Shown here in pieces: positions 1-5,710 of a stretch of DNA of 5,927 bases (the first letter of the stretch is position 1; each line of letters starts with the position of its first letter). Under the pieces are notes generated by a model, which saw only the letters and a program-made list of their open reading frames with translations, made no database searches and had not been told where the DNA came from. The position numbers and the translations under genes are program-made. The DNA comes from Nitrospira sp. (GTDB lineage: Bacteria; Nitrospirota; Nitrospiria; Nitrospirales; Nitrospiraceae). The stretch lies in the NCBI GenBank assembly GCA_012032965.1, contig JAAUPT010000125.1, positions 1-5,927 of the forward strand. The letters are read 5' to 3'.

Positions 1-3
1 CAT
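1..3 (-). CDS. Possible start codon of a leftward gene that leaves the window
   Basis: Read on the minus strand, the last three bases before the left edge are ATG. They are preceded by a purine-rich ribosome binding site (8-20), and further upstream by a TATAAT box and a TTCACA box at sensible distances. Nothing of the protein is visible, so no function can be given. The gene would be co-directional with the kinase-regulator operon, starting 168 bases after the regulator's stop codon. The call rests only on its upstream signals, and a different start just outside the window is possible. Confidence 0.4.
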
Positions 4-7
4 GAGA

Positions 8-20
8 CCTCTCTCCTCCC
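8..20 (-). promoter_or_regulatory. Ribosome binding site for the left-edge gene
   Basis: On the minus strand this reads GGGAGGAGAGAGG, followed by TCTC and then ATG. It offers two Shine-Dalgarno matches: AGGAG (17 to 13) with a 9-base spacer, and GAGAGG (13 to 8) with a 4-base spacer. The purine run directly before an ATG, in an otherwise AT-rich non-coding stretch, is the main reason to believe that a gene begins at the edge. Confidence 0.45.
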
Positions 21-39
21 ATAAGTCTACGATACCAAA

Positions 40-69
40 ATTATAATGGACCAGCACTGCACTTGTGAA
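40..69 (-). promoter_or_regulatory. Sigma70-like promoter reading leftward
   Basis: On the minus strand a -35 element TTCACA (69 to 64, 5 of 6 consensus bases) is followed by an 18-base spacer and a perfect -10 box TATAAT (45 to 40). Transcription would begin near position 33, giving a leader of about 30 bases before the ATG at 3 to 1, with the ribosome binding site inside it. The TATAAT alone is weak evidence in AT-rich DNA. The support comes from box, spacing, leader and ribosome site all agreeing in direction. Confidence 0.42.
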
Positions 70-86
70 CTAGTGAAGTCACTAGT
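69..86. promoter_or_regulatory. 18-bp palindrome, candidate operator or activator site
   Basis: ACTAGTGA-AG-TCACTAGT is a perfect inverted repeat with 8-base arms and a 2-base centre. It abuts the predicted -35 box (64-69) and is centred about 44 bases upstream of the predicted start of transcription, where an activator that contacts RNA polymerase could bind. The 2-bp centre resembles the 7-2-7 arrangement known for NarL, a relative of the regulator encoded next door, but the arm sequence is not the NarL consensus. Binding by that regulator is inference. Confidence 0.45.
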
Positions 87-108
87 AAGAGGAAGGTATA
101 TTACTAGT
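81..108. repeat. Second inverted repeat sharing an arm with the palindrome
   Basis: ACTAGTAA (81-88) and TTACTAGT (101-108) are perfect 8-base complements around a 12-base loop. The left arm overlaps the right arm of the 69-86 palindrome, so the two hairpins cannot form together. The hexamer ACTAGT occurs three times in 40 bases (69, 81 and 103). The pattern may be an array of protein sites or a pair of alternative RNA structures. Confidence 0.4.
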
Positions 109-120
109 TGTCTCATGGCG

Positions 121-152
121 TACTTATTATAGAGTTCAGTCTCTATTAAGTA
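121..152 (-). terminator. Hairpin downstream of the response regulator gene
   Basis: Arms at 121-134 and 141-152 form a 12-bp stem (TACTTA and ATAGAG pairing with CTCTAT and TAAGTA), with a 2-base TT bulge and a 6-base loop TTCAGT. It starts 18 bases past the regulator's stop codon, where the operon transcript would end. The stem is AT-rich and no T-run follows on either strand, so it is not a standard intrinsic terminator. It could protect the 3' end or assist factor-dependent termination. Confidence 0.35.
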
Positions 153-170
153 CCTGACTCGTGAGTATCC

Positions 171-824
171 CTAGGTCGATACGCTCACGAGGCCCTCAGC
201 AATTGCGTACTTGATTAGTTCGGCGGTGGAATGCAGATTGAGCTCGCCCATGATGCGAAACTTGTGGAATTCCACGGTCTTCACAGAGATATTGAGAATG
301 GAGGCAATCGCCTTGGTTCCTTTTCCCTCCGCAACAAGCTGAAGCACTTCACGTTGCCGTTGTGTCAAAGATGTCACCAACGGCTTGCTTGGCTGCCCAT
401 CCGGAGATTGAAGCGTCGCCGCTAACACATCCTTCGTGATTAGCGGAGTCATGTAGTGTTGACCACCCATGACCGCCTGGATAGCTTGCTTAAGTTCCAC
501 CGCCGCTGACCGTTTGATCAGATAGCCTGCGGCCCCAGCTTTAAAGGCCTCCGTGGCGTAGGTAGGAGTCGCGTGCATGGTCAGAAAGATGAGTTTGCTT
601 TCCGGTACCAATTTAGTCAACTGACGCGCCGCATCCAACCCATTCAGCAACGGCATCGAGATATCGAGGAGTACGATGTCGGGGCGGAGTTGCTGAGCCA
701 TTTCAACCAGCGTGCGCCCATCTTCCACCATCCCCACCACCTCGCCCTCGGCTTCGACCAGCTTTCGCAGCCCGGCCAGAACAATGGCGTGATCATCTGC
801 CATCAAAATACGCGGACGTTTCAT
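171..824 (-). CDS. NarL/FixJ-family two-component response regulator
   Basis: This is a 217-residue transcription factor that receives phosphate from its partner kinase and binds DNA. Residues 4-120 form a receiver domain: the acidic pair is Asp10-Asp11, the phosphoacceptor is Asp54 in VLLDISMP, the switch threonine is Thr82 and the conserved lysine is Lys104 in GYLIK. A linker leads to a LuxR-type helix-turn-helix at about 152-210 (LTQRQREVL, then SVKTVEFHK as recognition region). All active-site residues are present and the length is normal for the family. The ATG overlaps the kinase stop codon as ATGA, so translation is probably coupled. A ribosome site GGAGG lies 4 bases upstream (829-833) inside the kinase gene. 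The stop codon is TAG at 173-171. The kinase next door is almost certainly the cognate partner. The target genes are unknown. Confidence 0.95.
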   Translation of the reverse strand: MKRPRILMADDHAIVLAGLRKLVEAEGEVVGMVEDGRTLVEMAQQLRPDIVLLDISMPLLNGLDAARQLTKLVPESKLIFLTMHATPTYATEAFKAGAAGYLIKRSAAVELKQAIQAVMGGQHYMTPLITKDVLAATLQSPDGQPSKPLVTSLTQRQREVLQLVAEGKGTKAIASILNISVKTVEFHKFRIMGELNLHSTAELIKYAIAEGLVSVST

Positions 825-3800
825 GTGACCTCCACGTCAATCGGCACCCAAGCACAGATCTTCGCCCCCTGAGACAGTCTCGACTGGATTCTGAAAAACC
901 CGTGCAACTGACGTAACCGCTCCTCCATACTGCTCAACCCCAGGCCCTGTTCATGGACTCTCAAGTTGACTAGGTTAAACCCTTTTCCGTTGTCAGTGAC
1001 GGAAAGACCGAGCCCTTTGGAGGACCCACGAAGCTGGACGGTGACCAGCGTTGCCTGCGCATGTTTCACGACGTTCTGGACGCTCTCCTGCATCACCCGG
1101 AAGAGACAGGTAGCGTGATCGAGAGGAACAGTGTTGGGAATCCCAGCCATCTTCAGACGAATCGGCAGGCCTGTACGCCGGGAAACTTGCTGGACATGAT
1201 CTTCTACAGCCGGACACAGTCCGGCATGCTCCAAGAGCGAGGGGTGAAGACGGTAGGCGAGACTGTGCACATCGTCGGAAACCTGCTCCAACCCTTGGCG
1301 AAGAATTGTCAGCGCGTGCGCGAGTTCACTGGGTACGATGGAGGGATGGTTCTCAACCGAGGCAACCTCCAGAACCAAGGCCGCCAGTCGCTGGCTCACA
1401 TCGTCATGTAGGTCTCGAGCGATTCGTCGTCGCTCATGCTCTTGCGCCGTGAGGAGCTTCGAGGTCAGCTCTTCCAACTGCGCCTGCTGTTGACTCAACT
1501 CCATCTGATTGCGATGAATCGCCTCCTCCGCCTGCTTGCGTTCGGTGATGTCTCGATTGGACTCCAGCGCATATTCCTGACCTCCGTACATGACCCGCAC
1601 ATGTCGGCTTTCGACGATCAGCCGCCGACCATCCTTGGCCATGTGGGTCACCTCACCATACCAACGGCCTTCTTGTCCAAGGCAGGCCTCCATTTCTGTA
1701 GTCGTTGTCGGAGGGCTCGTATTGAGCAGCGTATGGCTGCTGAGCCCTATCACCTCGTCCGATCGCCATCCGTAGAGTTCTTCCGCCCCGCGGTTCCAGT
1801 ACACGATGCCGCCACCGATCTTCCATACAAAAATGGCATCGTGGGATTGATTCAGCAAGTCCGCTTGCTGTCTCAGCAACTCCTCCGCCTGCTTGCGTTC
1901 GGTGATGTCGACCGCGACACCACCCAACAACTCGGGCGATCCTTTGTGATCGACGATGGGAAACTTGCTGACAAGAGCATGCCGAATCTCCCCATTCTGC
2001 AGGAACGGCGCCACCGTGTGCAGGGGCATCCGAGTCTCCCACACTTCCTTATCGTTTATCTCGTACTGCTCGGCGATCTTCTCCGGCCATACCTCACGGG
2101 CGGTCTTTTCTTTCCAATCTAATCCTGCCAACAGGGATTCTTGGAAGAGTCGATTGACGTAAAGGTATCGTCCTTGAGGGTCTTTGATCCACGCAAAGCC
2201 ATGCAAATTATCCATAAAGGATGCGAATCGGCGCTCGCTTATTTTCAAGGCCTCTTCAGCATGTTTGCGTTTCGTGATGTCGATCACCGCTCCCAAGGTA
2301 CGCGTGGGAAGACGCTCCGGTCCTTCGTGATCGAATAACGTCCATGCCCGCAAGCTCAGCCAACGGATGCTGCCGTCAGGCTGCACCACGCGGTGCTCCA
2401 TCAAGTTGAGATCGTCACCTGCAGAATTAGTGGTCAGCTTCATCGCTGTCACGACCGCTTCGCGATCATCCGGGTGGATGAGCTTAATGTACCCCTCTAC
2501 AGAAGCCGGCTCGCTGGGTCCCACTCCATAGATTTCTCTCATCACCGGTGACCAGTAGACGTTCCCAGTGCGATGGTCGTGATCAAAAATGCCAAAGTTC
2601 GCCAAACGAATGACCTGATCCGATCGTTCCTCGCTCTCATGGAGTGCGCGCTTTGCTTCTACGCGAGCGGTCACATCTTCTGTCGCAATCACGATACCGC
2701 CGACTGCATCCCCGCTATACCAGGGGCGAACATTCCAGGTGATCCACTGCACGGAGCCATCGGATCGGACAAAACAGTCTTCATCTTCGCTGAGTATTTC
2801 TCCCACCAGACCTCGACGATGGACCTCCTTCCACCATGCTGGAAAATCTGGAATCAGCTCATAGTGCGACCGACCGATAATATCTCCTTTCAGCTGATAC
2901 TCCTCCATCCAGCGACGGCTCGCCCCCAGATAGCGCATGTCTCGGTCGAACATCGCTATGGCGGCAGGAGCATGCTCGATGAATAAACGAAACCGCTCCT
3001 CGCCTTCACGCAGCGCTTCATGTGCCCACTTCTGACTGGACACGTCGACATAAAATCCGATGAGCTCGAGTGGCTCACCAGCATCATCCCGAATCAGGCG
3101 CACTTCATCGCGAAGCCAGCGATAGGTCCCGTCCTTATGGCGGAACCGGTACTCATGGATATGGCGACCGTGTTCAAAGGTTCTCAAGAGACCGGCCAGC
3201 ACATACGCACGATCATCGGGATGAACATGACTGATCCAAAAATCTGAGTGGTCGGTGAAGTCCCGTGGACTGTACCCGAGTTGCTCCACCACGTTCTCAC
3301 TGACGAATGTCGCGCCATAATCCCCCTTTGCCCTACGGGCGTAGAGCACCACCGGGGTGGACGTCAGCAAGAGTCGCTGTCTCGCTTGCACGGTTCTCAA
3401 TGCCGTCGTGCGTTCTTCGACGCGCTGTTCGAGTGTCTCGTTGAACTGGCGCAGTGCCTCCTCCGCGCGTTTGCGCTCGGTAATGTCATTGCCGATTGTG
3501 AGTATGCAAGGCTTCCCGTTGAGCGTGATGACGTTCGTGGTGATAAGGAACTTCCGGAGTTCTCCGCTCCGCATCCGCATGGATACTTCAAGATTCCTGA
3601 CCACCCCTTCTGATCGAAGTCGCTCAATCAATCTCGCACGCTCGTGAGGATCGGGCCAGATTCCCAACATCAGCGTGGTCTTTCCAATGACTTCGTCTCG
3701 ACGAAAGCCGAAGATCTCTAGGCATGCGTCATTGATTTCCAGACAACGACCGGTCTCGAGTTCGGTGATACCGATCGGGTGAGGACTCAGACGGAAGGCT

Positions 3801-3955
3801 TCGGCAAAGAAGTCGTCCGTTGCCGTTTGAACGGCGTTTTCTTGTCGATCTTCTGCGTGAAGTGCGGGTGAAAGCGGTCGTGCCCTCACCCAACGCTTTT
3901 TCTTGGCGGCTTTGGGTGTCATGGGGAGAGAAATGAATTCTAGTCTACTTACCAC
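821..3955 (-). CDS. Soluble sensor histidine kinase with six PAS domains
   Basis: This 1044-residue kinase should autophosphorylate and pass phosphate to the regulator encoded downstream. The N-terminus is basic and no membrane segment is visible, so it is probably cytoplasmic. Six PAS modules follow at about 46-162, 195-307, 314-435, 441-565, 570-688 and 694-807. Most end in DITERK-like linkers, and modules 2 and 4 carry HPDDR. A coiled coil (about 806-845) leads to a HisKA_3 dimerisation helix with phosphoacceptor His850 in RDLHDD, then a HATPase domain with N-box NVVKHA (961-966), DNGKGF (988-993) and GLGL (1004-1007). This is the NarX/DegS-like class that pairs with LuxR-type regulators. 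No haem or flavin signature was identified, so the ligand is unknown. The start chosen is GTG 3955, with GAGG about 10 bases upstream. ATG 3922 is an alternative, but it lacks a ribosome site. Confidence 0.94.
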   Translation of the reverse strand: MVSRLEFISLPMTPKAAKKKRWVRARPLSPALHAEDRQENAVQTATDDFFAEAFRLSPHPIGITELETGRCLEINDACLEIFGFRRDEVIGKTTLMLGIWPDPHERARLIERLRSEGVVRNLEVSMRMRSGELRKFLITTNVITLNGKPCILTIGNDITERKRAEEALRQFNETLEQRVEERTTALRTVQARQRLLLTSTPVVLYARRAKGDYGATFVSENVVEQLGYSPRDFTDHSDFWISHVHPDDRAYVLAGLLRTFEHGRHIHEYRFRHKDGTYRWLRDEVRLIRDDAGEPLELIGFYVDVSSQKWAHEALREGEERFRLFIEHAPAAIAMFDRDMRYLGASRRWMEEYQLKGDIIGRSHYELIPDFPAWWKEVHRRGLVGEILSEDEDCFVRSDGSVQWITWNVRPWYSGDAVGGIVIATEDVTARVEAKRALHESEERSDQVIRLANFGIFDHDHRTGNVYWSPVMREIYGVGPSEPASVEGYIKLIHPDDREAVVTAMKLTTNSAGDDLNLMEHRVVQPDGSIRWLSLRAWTLFDHEGPERLPTRTLGAVIDITKRKHAEEALKISERRFASFMDNLHGFAWIKDPQGRYLYVNRLFQESLLAGLDWKEKTAREVWPEKIAEQYEINDKEVWETRMPLHTVAPFLQNGEIRHALVSKFPIVDHKGSPELLGGVAVDITERKQAEELLRQQADLLNQSHDAIFVWKIGGGIVYWNRGAEELYGWRSDEVIGLSSHTLLNTSPPTTTTEMEACLGQEGRWYGEVTHMAKDGRRLIVESRHVRVMYGGQEYALESNRDITERKQAEEAIHRNQMELSQQQAQLEELTSKLLTAQEHERRRIARDLHDDVSQRLAALVLEVASVENHPSIVPSELAHALTILRQGLEQVSDDVHSLAYRLHPSLLEHAGLCPAVEDHVQQVSRRTGLPIRLKMAGIPNTVPLDHATCLFRVMQESVQNVVKHAQATLVTVQLRGSSKGLGLSVTDNGKGFNLVNLRVHEQGLGLSSMEERLRQLHGFFRIQSRLSQGAKICAWVPIDVEVT
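829..833 (-). promoter_or_regulatory. Ribosome binding site of the response regulator
   Basis: GGAGG on the minus strand lies 4 bases before the regulator's ATG (824-822), within the last codons of the kinase gene. Together with the ATGA overlap it fixes the regulator start. Confidence 0.7.
1523..1552 (-). repeat. 30-bp exact direct repeat in the kinase gene, copy 1
   Basis: This stretch encodes DITERKQAEE at the end of the sixth PAS module (residues 802-811). It is identical, base for base, to 1880-1909. The copies are 357 bases, or exactly 119 codons, apart, which is about one PAS module. Other inter-PAS linkers in the gene (near 2250 and 3460) encode similar residues with different codons. 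Confidence 0.8.
1880..1909 (-). repeat. 30-bp exact direct repeat in the kinase gene, copy 2
   Basis: This is the second copy of the repeat at 1523-1552. It encodes DITERKQAEE at the end of the fifth PAS module (residues 683-692). Recombination between the copies would remove or add one in-frame PAS module. Confidence 0.8.
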
Positions 3956-4077
3956 GACCCCGCAACCTCAAATTCCCCGCATGGACATATTCTCTGCACA
4001 TGAGGAATTTTGGCGGACGCGTACCGCTCTGTCGTGTAGTCAGAACCGACGTCCTGGAGAGAGGAACATGATGTCAC
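3956..4077. other. Intergenic region upstream of the kinase operon
   Basis: This 122-base gap separates the leftward kinase start from the possible rightward small frame at 4078. It must hold the promoter of the kinase operon unless transcription comes from further right. I could find no convincing -35/-10 pair or sigma54-type element in it on either strand. The only clear signal is GAGG on the minus strand near 3966-3969, serving the GTG start of the kinase. Confidence 0.5.
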
Positions 4078-4248
4078 GTGGATTGTGTGGAGGTCGTGCA
4101 AGGCCAGACACAGGCCAGCGCGATCCGCATCGTGCGAGTGTTTCATCCGGAAGCCAAAGTCACCCACGAAGCCGCCATCGGCAGCGTGGACAAGAAAGAA
4201 TTGAAAACTCTAATGGCGGGTGGGCTCACGCCGGTGCAAGCAGTGTAA
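4078..4248 (+). CDS. Small unrecognised reading frame, possible gene remnant
   Basis: A 56-codon frame runs from GTG (4078) to TAA (4246-4248). Its product has a natural mix of residues (VRVFHPEAKVTHEAA in the middle, DKKELKTLMAGGL near the end), and about 70% of its third codon positions are G or C, as expected for a gene here. The other two frames give Arg/Ser/His-rich shadow peptides or stop early. A ribosome-site-like GAGGA (4061-4065) is better placed for the ATGs at 4068 and 4071, which are in another frame. Loss of one base near 4086 would join those ATGs to this frame, so a frameshifted gene or a 3' remnant is as likely as an intact small gene. No membrane segment or known motif is visible and I do not recognise the family. 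It would be convergent with the aldolase/phosphatase gene and divergent from the kinase. Confidence 0.4.
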   Translation: MDCVEVVQGQTQASAIRIVRVFHPEAKVTHEAAIGSVDKKELKTLMAGGLTPVQAV

Positions 4249-4279
4249 CTGATCGTCTCGCTTAACACCTTACCCCCAC

Positions 4280-4302
4280 GACCGAAGCAGAATACTTCGG
4301 TC
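4280..4302. terminator. Hairpin between convergent reading frames
   Basis: GACCGAAG (4280-4287) and CTTCGGTC (4295-4302) form a perfect 8-bp stem around a 7-base loop. It lies 9 bases past the stop codon of the aldolase/phosphatase gene (minus strand) and 31 bases past the small frame ending at 4248 (plus strand). Neither side has a T-run, so it is a terminator candidate by position and stem, not by the full intrinsic signature. It may serve both directions. Confidence 0.45.
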
Positions 4303-4311
4303 ATACTGCGA

Positions 4312-5418
4312 TCACGAATCGGTGCGCACGTGGAATCGTGGTTCCAGCGCCTTCAGGTTTTCCATGATGCCGGTATACTCCAGTTCCGCCATGGGCAGCA
4401 TCGCAGCACCAAAGAAACCTTGTCGTCGCATGCCGATGGCTTTCTCAGAGACGGTGTCCCGTACCCGGTTCCAGAACGGATGGGCGAACGCGTCCGCTGG
4501 TTCGGTGAACCGTCCTTCGTGCATGGCGAAGGCGGCACAGGTGATCACCGGAGGGCCATCGAAGTAGCTGATACCCGACTGAAGCGGGACCGGCATCAAG
4601 GGCATCTGGTGAGAGCCACGCATACCACCTGCCACATACGGACCGACGGCATAGGGCGCTAAGACCTCGCCCGTCGCCGGAAAATCCTTCTGTACCCGCA
4701 CTAGCATCACCGGGTCGTCCTTGCCGGTATACTTCCCGGCAATGTTATGCAACCGTGAGGTGGATGCCACCACCGCTTGGTCGCCGCTGGCAACGGACCA
4801 AATCGATTCCACGACGTACCGTTCGGTGTCCCGCAACAGCGCGGCAATCTTGTACAATTCTTTCGGGGCATCGAGCTCGATGAGCTTGTCACCTTCCGTA
4901 TGATTCACGTCCATGATGACGAAGCGAAAGCCTTCCGCCATGTTGGGCGCCAGTATTAAACCCGGTGTGTTCATGGGGTCGGCGAAGGCCAGATAGAGCG
5001 GGAGATTAAAGGCACCGGGATCGGTCTTGTCGGCCGCGAAGAACAGAAAAGGCTCATTCGGCCGCTCGTTGAATTCCATCTCCGCCACGGCCGGTCCCAT
5101 CCCGCGCACATTGCCCGAAAAGGCGTCTTTCAACAAATCCTGACCGGCACCGTACAGCCCCTGTTGTTTGGCCACTGCTGTCCCGGCCAGGAAGGCATCC
5201 CACGCCAGTTTGTGGACGGCTTCGTGTCCTGCGCCGTGCCGATGGCTCATCAGGATCGCGATATCGTCACCGGTACTGCTGACGTAATGATCGATCAATA
5301 GCGAAGAGCCATGCTGAGCGATATGACTCCGAACACGTTCCAGCACTTGTCGCGAGGGACAGATATGGCCGCCGATAGAACCGATATCGGCTTTGATGAT
5401 GCTGAGGGTGACTTTCAT
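4312..5418 (-). CDS. fbp: Fructose-1,6-bisphosphate aldolase/phosphatase (archaeal-type, class V)
   Basis: This bifunctional gluconeogenic enzyme condenses dihydroxyacetone phosphate and glyceraldehyde 3-phosphate to fructose 1,6-bisphosphate and then hydrolyses it to fructose 6-phosphate, in one Mg-dependent active site in the cytoplasm. The 368-residue protein matches the family from end to end. The N-terminus is MKVTLSIIKADIGSIGGH, with metal ligands Asp11 and His18. Asp51-Asp52, Gln93 and Asp130-Lys131 follow. The segment YTGKDD carries Tyr230, the Schiff-base lysine Lys233 and metal ligands Asp234-Asp235. RGSHQMPLMPV (267-277) is the family phosphate-binding stretch. Residue roles come from the Sulfolobus enzyme, aligned from memory. 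No key residue is missing and the length is typical. The ATG has AGGAG 7 bases upstream. It is typical of archaea and deep-branching or autotrophic bacteria, and suggests a one-way gluconeogenic route. It appears to be a single-gene unit. Confidence 0.95.
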   Translation of the reverse strand: MKVTLSIIKADIGSIGGHICPSRQVLERVRSHIAQHGSSLLIDHYVSSTGDDIAILMSHRHGAGHEAVHKLAWDAFLAGTAVAKQQGLYGAGQDLLKDAFSGNVRGMGPAVAEMEFNERPNEPFLFFAADKTDPGAFNLPLYLAFADPMNTPGLILAPNMAEGFRFVIMDVNHTEGDKLIELDAPKELYKIAALLRDTERYVVESIWSVASGDQAVVASTSRLHNIAGKYTGKDDPVMLVRVQKDFPATGEVLAPYAVGPYVAGGMRGSHQMPLMPVPLQSGISYFDGPPVITCAAFAMHEGRFTEPADAFAHPFWNRVRDTVSEKAIGMRRQGFFGAAMLPMAELEYTGIMENLKALEPRFHVRTDS

Positions 5419-5425
5419 GGTGATA

Positions 5426-5430
5426 CTCCT
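5426..5430 (-). promoter_or_regulatory. Ribosome binding site of the aldolase/phosphatase
   Basis: AGGAG on the minus strand, 7 bases before ATG 5418, is a strong, optimally spaced site. It supports this start, which also gives the family's usual N-terminus, whose first residues lie in the active site. Confidence 0.75.
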
Positions 5431-5474
5431 ATTCTAGAGAACAATGAGCGCAGTCCTTGCCTAAACATGAACTG

Positions 5475-5490
5475 AGCAATCCTGATGCCA
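5475..5490 (-). promoter_or_regulatory. Sigma54-type (-24/-12) promoter upstream of fbp
   Basis: On the minus strand TGGCAT-CAGGA-TTGCT matches the RpoN consensus TGGCAC-N5-TTGCW except at one base, with the invariant GG and GC at the required spacing. Transcription would begin near 5464, leaving a leader of about 46 bases to the fbp ATG, with the ribosome site inside it. Orientation and distance both fit. I saw no comparably good sigma70 promoter in this gap. RpoN promoters need an enhancer-binding activator, and the tandem repeat at 5527-5554 is a possible site for one. Confidence 0.45.
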
Positions 5491-5526
5491 CAGCGGTTCT
5501 GAGCAAATCTTTCATACATTCCCCAT

Positions 5527-5554
5527 AGAGGTACGAAACAAGAGGTACGAAACA
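5527..5554. repeat. Perfect tandem repeat, two 14-bp units
   Basis: AGAGGTACGAAACA occurs at 5527-5540 and again, without a gap, at 5541-5554. Relative to the predicted fbp start of transcription it spans about -63 to -90. It may be a slippage duplication or a double protein-binding site. The 14-bp unit is not a multiple of three, which argues against the small minus-strand frame that crosses it being coding. Confidence 0.75.
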
Positions 5555-5710
5555 CGGGCAACGAATCAGGCAATCGGTTGGGGTAGGCGTCTACAGAGAA
5601 GTGAGGCACGATGAGGCAAGATGCAACATAGACATGGTCCTTCCCCGATCTTGCGCCAGGGACATTAACGCCGTTGACTTGTAGACATCACATGAAATCA
5701 TAGTAACACC

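Noticed and set aside
42..47. TATAAT on the plus strand
   Set aside because: It is the other strand of an ATTATAAT run. No -35-like box lies 16-18 bases upstream on the plus strand, and no plus-strand gene follows.
1436..2122. A 228-codon plus-strand frame
   Set aside because: It lies wholly opposite the kinase gene, whose domains are intact through this stretch. It is an antisense shadow of the PAS-encoding codons.
3949..4167. A 72-codon minus-strand frame upstream of the kinase
   Set aside because: It lies opposite the coding-like small frame for half its length, overlaps the kinase start, and has no recognisable motif.
3903..4265. Plus-strand frame including ATG 4068/4071, with a ribosome-like site just upstream
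   Set aside because: The product is rich in Arg, Ser, Gly and His, typical of a wrong frame. The coding-like composition in 4078-4248 is one frame over. The frame also overlaps the kinase start.
5415..5609. A 64-codon minus-strand frame ending in an ATGA overlap with the aldolase/phosphatase start
   Set aside because: The overlap looks like translational coupling, but the frame crosses a perfect 14-bp tandem duplication that is not a multiple of three, as well as the sigma54-type element. No ribosome site was noted for it and the peptide resembles no family I know. It is better read as non-coding upstream DNA.
5674..5706. TTGACT (5674-5679) as a -35 box for the rtcA remnant
   Set aside because: No -10 box with acceptable spacing follows; the best six-base match has about half the consensus bases and a 21-base spacer.
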